A DNA stretch of 55,368 nucleotides from NCBI GenBank assembly GCA_964558455.1, contig CAZLEE010000003.1:1-55368 (forward strand). The letters are read 5' to 3'. This document shows, one piece after another, positions 26,611 through 34,552 of this stretch (its first letter is position 1; each line of letters opens with the position of its first letter). The DNA comes from DASRLE01 sp964558455. GTDB lineage: Bacteria; Verrucomicrobiota; Verrucomicrobiia; Limisphaerales; Palsa-1400. The notes under the pieces were generated by a model. It was given only the letters and a program-made list of their open reading frames with translations, was not told the DNA's origin and ran no database searches. Made by a program: the position numbers and the translations under genes.

Positions 26611-26641
26611 GGGATGAACAGGATTTATTCCTGTTCATCCC
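26611..26641. terminator. Bidirectional hairpin between trpS and apgM
   Basis: GGGATGAACAGGA (26611-26623) and TCCTGTTCATCCC (26629-26641) form a perfect 13-base stem with a TTTAT loop. It lies between two convergent genes, and the sequence resembles a dispersed intergenic repeat seen in related genomes (from memory, not checked). Confidence 0.7.
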
Positions 26642-26662
26642 GCAAGTCCTGTCAAAAGAAAA

Positions 26663-27886
26663 TTAGGCGCCAAACTTGTCGAACATGCGCCCGTTCGCCT
26701 GCATCAGGCGGATGAGATACTTTGCCTCGAGCACACCCAGCGAACCGGCGTTCGCGCCGGTTTCGGTAAAGCGGTCCAGCTTGTCCCAACCGCTGGCCTT
26801 CGAGACCAGCAGCGCCGGCTGCGGATGCCATGAATGGCCCTTGAGCGGAGCGGGCGTGGAATGATCACCGGTCACAGCCAGAACATCCGGACGCTTCTTC
26901 AACAGGATGGGCAGCGCGGCATCCAATTCCTCAATCGCCTTCTTCTTGGCCGCAAAATTGCCGTCCTCACCGTACATGTCGGTGTATTTGAAGTGGATGA
27001 AGAAATAATTGTAATTGTCGTATTCATCAAGGTAGCGCTGAAACTCCTCGGCTATCGTTTGCGACCCCTCGAGTTTTTTCATGCCGACCAACTGGGCCAG
27101 CCCCTTGTACATCGGATACACCGCAATGCAGGCGGCTTTGAGCTGGTAACGTTGCTCGAAGGTGGGAATTTCCGGCTGATGGGCAATGCCGCGCAACAGG
27201 AATCCGTTGGCCGGCTTGCGCCCCGCCAGCGCCGCCAAAGCTTGCTTGGAAAAATCGGCGATCACAGCGGCGGTTTTCTTTTGCTTGGCCGACTTCATAT
27301 CCGTCGGCGCAACAGCGGGAATGGGCAGCCCTTCGCGATTGGGATCGGCGTCGGTCAACGGGCCTTCCAGCCCCTTGCCGCGAAAAACCACCACGAACCG
27401 ATGGCCCTTGCCCGGCTTGATGATGATTTCCACGTCGCCAATCTTTTTGATTTTGCGCGAAAGCATCGCGCACAATTCCTCGGTCACTTTGGTCTCAACG
27501 CGTCCGGCGCGGCGGTCGGTGATGATGCCCTTTTCGTTAAGGGTGCAGAAATTGGCCCGGGACGCGACATCGCCGGCCTTAAGTTCCATGCCCAACCCCA
27601 GCGCTTCAATCACACCGCGCCCGACTTGATACTCCAAGGGATCATAACCAAACAAGCCGAGGTGGCCCGGCCCGCTGCCGGGGGTGATTCCGGGCGCGAT
27701 CGGGATCAGGCGGCCCTGCGCGCCTTCCTTGGCCAGAAGGTCCAGGTTCGGCGTCACGGCAGCTTCCAGCGGCGTGAGAAAATTGTTTTCCTTGACGGCG
27801 ATGTCGCCCAGCCCGTCCAGGACGAGTAACACCAGTTTGGCGTTCGATTTAATGGTCAGATGAGAATAAAGGCTGTCGAGATTCAT
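26663..27886 (-). CDS. apgM: 2,3-bisphosphoglycerate-independent phosphoglycerate mutase, archaeal type
   Basis: 407 residues from the ATG at 27886 (MNLDSLYSHLTIK). It interconverts 3- and 2-phosphoglycerate in glycolysis. LVLLVLDGLGDI starts the alkaline-phosphatase-like fold, and TPLEAAVTPNLDLLAKEG plus GITPGSGPGHLGLFGYDP are typical of ApgM, with Ser in GSGPGH as the candidate phospho-acceptor. KYTDMYGEDGN and TGDHSTPAPLKGHSWHPQP give metal ligands. The upstream Met at 27934 was rejected because homology begins at MNLDSL. Confidence 0.92.
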   Translation of the reverse strand: MNLDSLYSHLTIKSNAKLVLLVLDGLGDIAVKENNFLTPLEAAVTPNLDLLAKEGAQGRLIPIAPGITPGSGPGHLGLFGYDPLEYQVGRGVIEALGLGMELKAGDVASRANFCTLNEKGIITDRRAGRVETKVTEELCAMLSRKIKKIGDVEIIIKPGKGHRFVVVFRGKGLEGPLTDADPNREGLPIPAVAPTDMKSAKQKKTAAVIADFSKQALAALAGRKPANGFLLRGIAHQPEIPTFEQRYQLKAACIAVYPMYKGLAQLVGMKKLEGSQTIAEEFQRYLDEYDNYNYFFIHFKYTDMYGEDGNFAAKKKAIEELDAALPILLKKRPDVLAVTGDHSTPAPLKGHSWHPQPALLVSKASGWDKLDRFTETGANAGSLGVLEAKYLIRLMQANGRMFDKFGA

Positions 27887-28035
27887 ATATGTATAAGCGG
27901 GACGTGTGCCCGTCTCCATGATGTGAAGAAACAACCCGCCCCGTCAAGCAGGATGGATCTGGCAAACTCAAGCGGCAGGCGGCCGGCATATTCGCGGTTG
28001 ACATCACCCGCCCGCCAGATTGCACTATCGGCCAT

Positions 28036-28953
28036 ATGGCTTTCGAATCCGTGTCTGATTTCAAGACAGTCGCAACCTTTGTCGGCGTTTTGGCGGCCTC
28101 GTTGCTTTGCGCTTCCGCGCAGAGCGTGATTGCGCCGGGCGCAAAACTGGAAAAGCTTTCCGGCGATTTCTCGTTCACCGAAGGACCAACCTGCGACGCC
28201 CTCGGCAACGTCTTTTTCACCGACCAGAACAACAACCGGATCATGGAATGGAGCGTGGATGGCGTGCTTTCCACCTTTATGCAACCCTCGGGCCGGGCCA
28301 ACGGAATGTACATGGACGCCAAAGGCTGCCTGATCGCGTGCGCGGACGAAAAAAACGAGCTTTGGTCCATTGCTCCCGACAAAAAGGTGACGGTGCTGAT
28401 CAAGGATTACCAGGGCAAATATCTCAACGGCCCCAACGACGTGTGGGTCGCGCCCAACGGCGAAATGTTTATCACGGACCCATTTTATAAACGCACATGG
28501 TGGGACCATCAAACCATGGCCCTGGACAGCGAGCAGGTTTACCATCTCCCGGCCGGCGGAAAAAATCCGACCCGCGTCACCAGCGACTTAAAACAACCCA
28601 ACGGCATCACCGGCACGCCTGACGGCAAAACACTTTTTGTGTCGGACATCGGCGCCGGGCGCACCTATCGCTACACCATTCAGCAGGATGGTTCCCTGGC
28701 CGGCAAGGTGCTGTTTTGCGCCAAGGGTTCCGACGGCATGACCATTGACGAACAGGGAAACATCTACATCTGTGGCAAGGGCGTCACGGTATTCGACAAG
28801 ACCGGGAAGGAAACGGAGCACATTGCCGTGGAAGAACCGTGGACAGCCAACGTCAGCTTTGGCGGCAGGGATCACAAGACACTCTTCATCACGGCCAGCA
28901 AGTGCCTCTATTCGATCCGGCTCAATTTCAAAGGGGCGAATCCGTCCAAATAA
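28036..28953 (+). CDS. Secreted SMP-30/gluconolactonase-family hydrolase
   Basis: 305 residues with a signal-like N-terminus (VATFVGVLAASLLCASAQS). A six-bladed propeller follows: SFTEGPTCDALGNVFFTDQNNNRI holds the metal-binding Glu (FTEGP), GPNDVWVAPNGEMFITDP an Asn-Asp pair, and QPNGITGTPDGKTLFVSD the catalytic-type blade. It is likely a periplasmic lactonase (for example gluconolactone to gluconate). It is divergent from apgM and convergent with the esterase gene 12 bases downstream. Confidence 0.88.
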   Translation: MAFESVSDFKTVATFVGVLAASLLCASAQSVIAPGAKLEKLSGDFSFTEGPTCDALGNVFFTDQNNNRIMEWSVDGVLSTFMQPSGRANGMYMDAKGCLIACADEKNELWSIAPDKKVTVLIKDYQGKYLNGPNDVWVAPNGEMFITDPFYKRTWWDHQTMALDSEQVYHLPAGGKNPTRVTSDLKQPNGITGTPDGKTLFVSDIGAGRTYRYTIQQDGSLAGKVLFCAKGSDGMTIDEQGNIYICGKGVTVFDKTGKETEHIAVEEPWTANVSFGGRDHKTLFITASKCLYSIRLNFKGANPSK

Positions 28954-28965
28954 AGCCGCGCACCG

Positions 28966-30024
28966 CTACTTGATGTCGGACACCGGCTGGTTGAAAGCCC
29001 AAGCCAGGCCGCGCTGCAACCGGTCATAAACATGGTCGCCGTGATGGCCCGGAGGTTCGTAAAAAGTGTGGCGTCCCGGCCTGTCGCCCAACGCTTCATA
29101 TATTTTTCGCGCTCCGATGTTCGCCGAAAATTCGTCGTGGGCCGCGCCTTCCAGATAGACGGATTGATTCGCCCCGAAAGCATGGGGATTTTTCACGGCA
29201 ATGGTCAGTGGATCGTTCTCCAGCCAGCGTTGCCAGATTTTCGGACGGAAAGCCCCGCCGGAATCGTAGAGCCACTCGAACTGGCCCCGATGCCAGAAAC
29301 CGCCCGGCGCATACGCCGCCGACAACGCCAGAGCGTAACCCAGGTCGCCATTGACCGGCGCCGGGTGCGTCCGATTCTCGATGCGGACAATTTCCGCCAG
29401 TGGCACGGACGAAACCTGGGACATTTGGACCAACGGCAAATGGCTGGTCGGAAAATCGGAGTCCGGACTCATGGCTATCACCGCGTCAAACAAATCATGC
29501 CGCGCCATCCCCAGACGCAACGCGCCAAAACCGCCGCTGGAATGCCCGGCCACAATGCGCCTGACGCCGCCCGCCGGAACCGGATTCCGCCGCTCCACGG
29601 CGGCGACAATTTCGTTGCAAACGTAATCCTCGTAATTTCCCTGCGCGGACGAATTCAAATACTGGCTGCCGCCCCAGCGGTTGTGCCCATCCACGACGAC
29701 AAAAATCATGGGGGCAACCTCATTGGCGATTTTCCGCGTGAAACGCAGCCAGGTATTTGAATTTTTATTGAACCCGGCAAAGGAATATCCGAAGCCTGGC
29801 AGATAATAAACCACCGGCAAGGGCCGCCCGTCCGCCGCCTGGGCCGGGTAGAACACCGCCGCCGACCGGACAGACGGATCATGCAAGGCATTATGCCTCA
29901 GCGCCCGGCTGTTCAGAGTGATGATTTCACATCGCGCCTCACCGGCGGCAGCGCGCCGCAATGGCGCAAAAACCGCCGCGCCACACAAGAATAAACACAA
30001 TAAACCCCGGGTGACTTTCTTCAT
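28966..30024 (-). CDS. Secreted alpha/beta-hydrolase esterase (esterase D/feruloyl esterase-like)
   Basis: 352 residues from the ATG at 30024. The signal peptide is MKKVTRGLLCLFLCGAAVFA. The fold begins VVYYLPGFGYSFAGFN, with nucleophile elbow AGHSSGGFGALRLG (Ser in GHSSG) and a late Asp/His pair in FYEPPGHHGDHVYDRL. This matches the putative-esterase (esterase D, Fes-like) family that hydrolyses acyl or feruloyl esters; the substrate is not known. It stands alone, converging on the SMP-30 gene. Confidence 0.85.
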   Translation of the reverse strand: MKKVTRGLLCLFLCGAAVFAPLRRAAAGEARCEIITLNSRALRHNALHDPSVRSAAVFYPAQAADGRPLPVVYYLPGFGYSFAGFNKNSNTWLRFTRKIANEVAPMIFVVVDGHNRWGGSQYLNSSAQGNYEDYVCNEIVAAVERRNPVPAGGVRRIVAGHSSGGFGALRLGMARHDLFDAVIAMSPDSDFPTSHLPLVQMSQVSSVPLAEIVRIENRTHPAPVNGDLGYALALSAAYAPGGFWHRGQFEWLYDSGGAFRPKIWQRWLENDPLTIAVKNPHAFGANQSVYLEGAAHDEFSANIGARKIYEALGDRPGRHTFYEPPGHHGDHVYDRLQRGLAWAFNQPVSDIK

Positions 30025-30175
30025 GTCCGTCAGACTACCGTCAACCGAACCGGGGCAAAAGGCAAAAGGCAAAAGGCTAAGAGCTAAAACGGGAAGGTGG
30101 GGGACGTGCCGTTACTGTTTGATGGTTCCACAAAATTCTTTGCAAGCTTCTCATGGTCTTGCCGTAATGGAAAGT

Positions 30176-30505
30176 ATGAAGAATAAACCCTTGATTGTTT
30201 TGGCTGTCACAACTCTCATCGCGGTATGTTCCGCTTGTCTGGTGTTTTTGCTGACGCAAAAGCAGCATGAAAGCGCTGAAATCTGCCGGGTTTTTCGGGA
30301 GCTGAACCATGCTCGGACTGTTATCTATTTGGATGAAATAGACGTGCAAGACTGCCCGGCGGACTTTCAACGCGCTTATTCAACCTACGTTCTTGAAATG
30401 AGGGCGGCGGGAATATTCGCGAGCAGCAAGCGGCTGGCATTTGAAAAGCTTAAAGATGCCGCCCGGATGCACGGGGTGACTTTTGCGCCAAGAACGCGCC
30501 CTTAA
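30176..30505 (+). CDS. Small membrane-anchored protein of unknown function
   Basis: 109 residues. MKNKPLIVLAVTTLIAVCSACLVFLL is one membrane segment or uncleaved signal. The soluble part contains YLDEIDVQDCPADFQRAYST then YVLEMRAA, whose pattern (ID....CP..F..A...YV) recurs in the convergent neighbour. The ATG at 30176 is preferred; one at 30167 is possible. It has a 4-base stop overlap with the next gene. No known family. Confidence 0.65.
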   Translation: MKNKPLIVLAVTTLIAVCSACLVFLLTQKQHESAEICRVFRELNHARTVIYLDEIDVQDCPADFQRAYSTYVLEMRAAGIFASSKRLAFEKLKDAARMHGVTFAPRTRP

Positions 30506-31011
30506 TCGGGAGAAAGAGAGGCATTGTACTCTATGGCCACCTCCTGACACTCAAGCATGGCGGTCGTTATGGCGGCGGAGTCCTGTTTTTTCTTGCTTTC
30601 GTCTTTTGACAGGACACCAACTTCGTGCGCAGCCGTGATAATATGCCCGGTGTGGGCGGCTACCACGATCTCAACCAAAGGCACAATACCGGACGGATCG
30701 GTGGATAGTTTTTGCCACGCGATAACATAATGCATCCAGGCAATTCGGAAGCTTTTGGGACACGCAGTCGTGTCAATTTTAGCGATGTCTCTCGCATAAA
30801 CCTGTTTGTTGATTCGGTGTTTCAGCAATTTCTTCCGAAAAGCCAGCCTTGTTCTGAAAACATCCTCAATGGCCCCCTTCCATTGGGCAAGCTTCGCTTG
30901 CTGCGCCGGATCTTGCCGAGACTGGACCGGGGCGATGGTTTGTGCGGTGATCTGGCCGGTTCCCGTCAGGAGGGTAAGGGCCACCATGGTGACAATGAGA
31001 GCGCTTTTCAT
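30502..31011 (-). CDS. Small secreted protein related to its convergent neighbour
   Basis: 169 residues from the ATG at 31011 (a GTG at 31017 is in frame). Signal peptide MKSALIVTMVALTLLTGTG..TAQ. Residues around 75-100 read KIDTTACPKSFRIAWMHYV, which shares ID....CP..F..A...YV with the adjacent plus-strand protein. Much of the rest is helical. The gene ends overlapping that gene's stop by 4 bases. It may be a divergent paralog or toxin/immunity-like pair, but no family was recognised. Confidence 0.65.
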   Translation of the reverse strand: MKSALIVTMVALTLLTGTGQITAQTIAPVQSRQDPAQQAKLAQWKGAIEDVFRTRLAFRKKLLKHRINKQVYARDIAKIDTTACPKSFRIAWMHYVIAWQKLSTDPSGIVPLVEIVVAAHTGHIITAAHEVGVLSKDESKKKQDSAAITTAMLECQEVAIEYNASLSPD

Positions 31012-31142
31012 GCCCACGAATACGCCAGACCTAGTTGACTATGGCAAGACATTATTTTGACAAGTTGGATTTTTTCAGGCAACGGTGAACGGAGTTGGCA
31101 AAGCCCCATCACAGAGCGCCAGAAAACTGATTCCACCCGCTA

Positions 31143-32402
31143 TCATCCCCCTATTGAATTTTCGCGGCAGATTTTTTGGTAAATTTTGGCCAGCGGCTTC
31201 ATTTCCCGGGGCAGGCTTTTCTCTCCGAAATTGACTTCGATCAATCCGAATTTCTTGGTGTAGCCGAATTGCCATTCAAAATTGTCCATCAACGACCAGT
31301 AATAAAAACCGCGCACATCCACCCCTCCGGTAATCGCCTGGTGCAACGCGGTCAGATACCGCTTTAAATCACGTTCGCGAAAGGCCTCGTCGGTCGAGGA
31401 TGAGCCGTGTTCGGTAAGGTAGAGCGGCAGGCCGTATTCCGAGTATATGGCCCGCAAGGCCGGCTCCAATCCTTCCGGGTGCCGCTCCAGCATGTCGTCG
31501 CACTCCAATCCCAATTGCAAAAGTTCCTCGTGTGAAAATCCAAAGGTCGGCACCAGCGGTTGCAAATGGCGGAAGCGAATCCGCCCGTAATAATTGACGC
31601 CCACAAAGGTCGAGGCTGATTTTCTTTGGCCGCCCAAAAAACAACGCAGGACGTAACGGTTCATTTGCCCGTGAACAAACGCCGCCAGCGCCGCGTCCCA
31701 CGGCAGGAACTTGTGATACGCCTCAAAATAGGTCCAATTTTTGGAAAACCCCGCTTCCACATTGCCCAGGGTGCTCCCGGCGGCGCGGATGACACGGCAT
31801 GCCTCCTCATGCGCCTTGGCCATGTGCCGGACAACCCGCCGAAACGACCTCAGGCGAAGCTTTCTCAAGGGAGGAAATTCGCCGATCAAATATCCGCAGC
31901 AAGCGTAAGTGTCCGGTTCATTGAATGTGTTCCAGAGGCGGACGTGATTTCGCAACGCGCCGGCCAGTTTTTTGGCAAAGTCAACAAAGGCCGGAATGGC
32001 CGCCGGATTGGTCCATGCGCCCATGGCATTGAGCCACGGCGGATTGGAAAAATGATGCAGCACAACCATGGGGAGAATCCCGGCTGCGTTGAGCCGGTCC
32101 AGTTGGTCGATGTAGCGCGCCAGTTCCGGCGGATGCAGCGGCCCGTAAGGTTCGGTTTGGAGCCGCGACCATTCAACCCCCATGCGATAGGCGTTGACGC
32201 CCAGTTTGCCCATCCATCCGATGTCCTCCGCATAGCGGTGGTAGCTGTCGCAGGCCACCCGGCAGGTGCATCCGTCCCGCGCCACAAAATCCGTCCACTC
32301 GTTTTGGATGTGCCCTTCTATCTGTGTCGCGGACGTGGCCGTGCCCCACAGAAATCGATCTGGAAATTTGAGCGGCAACCCGCTCTCAACCGGCTGTGAC
32401 AT
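31143..32402 (-). CDS. Family 1 glycoside hydrolase (beta-glucosidase-like)
   Basis: 419 residues starting MSQPVESGLPLKFPDRFLWG. FPDRFLWGTATSATQIEG is the family opening. RLWNTFNEPDTYACCGYL holds the acid/base Glu in TFNEP, and PLYLTEHGSSSTDEAF holds the nucleophile Glu (TEHG in place of the usual TENG). DNFEWQFGYTKKFGLIEVNF is the conserved C-terminal GH1 segment. There is no signal peptide, so it is probably cytoplasmic. The start overlaps the end of the glycosyltransferase gene by 17 bases, so they are co-expressed, which suggests handling of a glycan made by the partner. Confidence 0.92.
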   Translation of the reverse strand: MSQPVESGLPLKFPDRFLWGTATSATQIEGHIQNEWTDFVARDGCTCRVACDSYHRYAEDIGWMGKLGVNAYRMGVEWSRLQTEPYGPLHPPELARYIDQLDRLNAAGILPMVVLHHFSNPPWLNAMGAWTNPAAIPAFVDFAKKLAGALRNHVRLWNTFNEPDTYACCGYLIGEFPPLRKLRLRSFRRVVRHMAKAHEEACRVIRAAGSTLGNVEAGFSKNWTYFEAYHKFLPWDAALAAFVHGQMNRYVLRCFLGGQRKSASTFVGVNYYGRIRFRHLQPLVPTFGFSHEELLQLGLECDDMLERHPEGLEPALRAIYSEYGLPLYLTEHGSSSTDEAFRERDLKRYLTALHQAITGGVDVRGFYYWSLMDNFEWQFGYTKKFGLIEVNFGEKSLPREMKPLAKIYQKICRENSIGG

Positions 32403-33510
32403 GATGAAAAACACCCGACGGCACGGCCTGGGGTTTGGCCGTGGCGCGCTCCAAGGTTTGCAATAAGATGCCATCCGCCCGACGGAGCCAGGCGCGATAG
32501 ACCGTGTTGTCCAGCCGTTCGGGCAACTCGCCCAGCCGGTCGAGGTTGAAACGGCTGTCAGCGATGCCGATCCGGCTGCGGACGGCATCCATGGCATTGA
32601 TCATCTGTTCGATATGATTTTCAACCGGCATAAGGAAAAGCGGTTTGCCCAGATAAGCGGCCTCGGCCAGGGATTCAAAACCCGCGGTGCAAGCCACGAA
32701 TTTGCACTCCGCCATCAGGCGCAAAAACTTTTCGCCGTCCAGACGATGAAAAGTGAGCGTTTCGTCGTAAGCCTGCTCCGGCGGCGCGTCCGGCTTGTCA
32801 TAAAAACAGTGCAACACGGTCTGCGGGTTCTTCTTGTGCCAGTCAATGATTTGTTCGGCGTAGCCATGATTGAGCAGGTATGCCAGGACAAACCGGCCGG
32901 CGGGATTGACCGGGAGATCAAACAACTGCCGGCGCAGAATCGGCGGCGCCACCACCAGGTCTTTTTCGGGCAAATCTGGCGCTTCATAGAGCGACAGCGC
33001 GACGCGGGTGGACGCCGCCCCCACCATCCGCACGTACCATTTCATGCCCCACTGCTGCAGCCGTTTGTCCGGGGCGCGCACATAGTCCGGGTGTTCGTAC
33101 ATGAATTGATGGGCCACCGCGACAACCGGCGGTCGGTTGCGGCAGATCAGGGCGTAAAGGCCCGTCATCGGCTCGAAAAAATTGATGATGACATCCGGCT
33201 CGTTTTCCCGCACCAGACGATGCAAGACGCACAAGCTGCGCAAGCAGGCTGGTATCCTTCGGAAGATGCCAAGAAACGACCGGGCCAGATGCACCTTTCG
33301 ATTATTCTTGTAAGAAAAATCAAACGTTGCGATCCGCGTAATCGGCATCTTCATTCCCGAAGCAAAGAATGGGGCGGCTTGCCGGCTCGACCCCGTGCCG
33401 AGCACCGCTGCGATCACCTGATGCCCCGCCTTCTCCATCATCTCCTTCACCGCCATCGCCTGGGTCATGTGACCCCGGCCCTCGCCCAGAATGCAGAACA
33501 TTATTTTCAT
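32386..33510 (-). CDS. MurG/GT28-like glycosyltransferase
   Basis: 374 residues from the ATG at 33510. MKIMFCILGEGRGHMTQAMA is the typical start of this family (GxGRGH loop). The C-terminal half has AECKFVACTAGFESLAEAAYLGKPLFLMPVENHIEQM, where GFES..EA..LGKP is the donor-nucleotide binding segment as in MurG/MGDG synthases. It probably transfers a sugar to a lipid or polysaccharide acceptor at the inner face of the membrane. Its 5-prime 191 bases overlap the end of the upstream metallophosphatase gene. Confidence 0.85.
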   Translation of the reverse strand: MKIMFCILGEGRGHMTQAMAVKEMMEKAGHQVIAAVLGTGSSRQAAPFFASGMKMPITRIATFDFSYKNNRKVHLARSFLGIFRRIPACLRSLCVLHRLVRENEPDVIINFFEPMTGLYALICRNRPPVVAVAHQFMYEHPDYVRAPDKRLQQWGMKWYVRMVGAASTRVALSLYEAPDLPEKDLVVAPPILRRQLFDLPVNPAGRFVLAYLLNHGYAEQIIDWHKKNPQTVLHCFYDKPDAPPEQAYDETLTFHRLDGEKFLRLMAECKFVACTAGFESLAEAAYLGKPLFLMPVENHIEQMINAMDAVRSRIGIADSRFNLDRLGELPERLDNTVYRAWLRRADGILLQTLERATAKPQAVPSGVFHHVTAG

Positions 33511-34231
33511 GGTAGTGCAATAGTTGAATGTTGCCGTCAAAATCCTCCACCAACGCCGTGCAGCTCTCCACCCAATCGCCGCAGTTAAGGTACATCACGC
33601 CCCCGGCATCCCTGATTTCCGCGCGGTGGACATGGCCGCAAATCACCCCATGCACATTTTGTTTGCGCGCCATTTGGATGATGGCCTCCTCATAGTCTGT
33701 CACATATTTCATTGCCGCCTTCGCCCTGTATTTCAGATAGGCCGCGAGCGACCAATAGCCAAAACCGAACGTGTGCCGGATGCGGTTAAAGTAGAGGTTA
33801 AAGTCCAAAATCCAGTCATAAAGATGCGTCCCCACCCGGTCCAGCAAATGGTTGAAATGAGCCAGCCCGTCGAATTGATGGCCGTGCAAAACCAAATAGC
33901 GCTTCCCGTCCGCCGCCGTGTGGATCACCTCCTTCGCCATTACCACACTGCCGAAATTGACGTTCAGAAACTGCTCGAGAAATTCGTCGTGATTGCCTGT
34001 GATGTAAATGATCTGCGTTTCCTTGCGGCTTTTGCGCAGCAGTTTTTGGATCAGCACATTGTAGTCGTCCTCCCAATGCCATTTGGAGCGCAACTGCCAG
34101 CCGTCAATAAAATCACCCACCAGATAGAGATAACGGCACTCGCTTTGCCGTAGAAATTCCAACAGGGACGCCACTTGGGCGTGCTTCGTCCCCAGATGTA
34201 TGTCGGATATCCAGATCGAACGGAAACGCAT
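33320..34231 (-). CDS. LpxH-like metallophosphatase (UDP-2,3-diacylglucosamine diphosphatase family) with out-of-frame C-terminal extension
   Basis: 303 residues from the ATG at 34231. The metal-binding motifs of the calcineurin-like fold are complete: ISDIHLG (DxH), VGDFIDGW (GDxxD), ITGNHDEF (GNHD), ICGHVHRAEI (GHxH). LxYLNCGDWVESCTALVED is typical of LpxH homologs, which remove UMP from UDP-diacylglucosamine in lipid A synthesis. From about residue 240 the sequence turns Gly/Asp/Glu-rich and low complexity; these 60 or so residues are the shifted-frame reading of the glycosyltransferase start. The native stop appears to be lost. Whether this tail is tolerated is unknown. Confidence 0.85.
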   Translation of the reverse strand: MRFRSIWISDIHLGTKHAQVASLLEFLRQSECRYLYLVGDFIDGWQLRSKWHWEDDYNVLIQKLLRKSRKETQIIYITGNHDEFLEQFLNVNFGSVVMAKEVIHTAADGKRYLVLHGHQFDGLAHFNHLLDRVGTHLYDWILDFNLYFNRIRHTFGFGYWSLAAYLKYRAKAAMKYVTDYEEAIIQMARKQNVHGVICGHVHRAEIRDAGGVMYLNCGDWVESCTALVEDFDGNIQLLHYHENNVLHSGRGPGSHDPGDGGEGDDGEGGASGDRSGARHGVEPASRPILCFGNEDADYADRNV

Positions 34232-34361
34232 TTTACTCCCGGTCAAAGATTCAGGGCTGGCGATCATAATTTCGTATCAACTCAATAAACGGGTCCCGAC
34301 GCCGCTACTGTTGACTCTCCCGGCGGGTCCTTCAATTCAAATCAGGCCTTGTCGCCATATC

Positions 34362-34393
34362 GTTGCTGTCCCGTAACACTCCTGTCATATAAT
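34362..34393 (+). promoter_or_regulatory. Pho-box-like array overlapping TATAAT, no gene downstream on the same strand
   Basis: GTTGCTG (34362), GTAACAC (34373) and GTCATAT (34384) are spaced 11 bases apart, and TATAAT lies at 34388-34393. The plus-strand direction leads only into the 3-prime end of the minus-strand HDOD gene, so this may be an antisense or small-RNA promoter, or chance. Confidence 0.25.
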
Positions 34394-34463
34394 CGGCCCG
34401 ATTTGCCTGAATCCGGAAGAAGTTCCGCTTATTGGTTCCTCGCTGTTGCCAGTTATTCCCGGG

Positions 34464-34540
34464 GACGGACAACGTTTCTCCCTCTGGGAGGGCCGGTGTG
34501 AGGGCGGGCAACATCGCCATGCCCCATTCCACTGAAAACG
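34464..34540 (+). repeat. Dispersed intergenic repeat, copy 1
   Basis: This stretch, GACGGACAACGTTTCTCCCT through CAACATCGCCATGCCCCATTC, closely matches 44538-44624. In reverse it reads MAML..LTPALPEGE, the kind of translated repeat that recurs between genes in many high-GC bacteria. Confidence 0.7.
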
Positions 34541-34552
34541 CCGTGAACCCGC

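Larger units (their letters stand above)
34232..34552. other. Gene-free region holding a dispersed repeat and a possible promoter
   Basis: 321 bases between the LpxH-like start and the stop of the HDOD gene. It holds a Pho-like half-site array and TATAAT at 34362-34393 on the plus strand, and a copy of the intergenic repeat at 34464-34540. No ORF with homology was seen. Confidence 0.6.
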
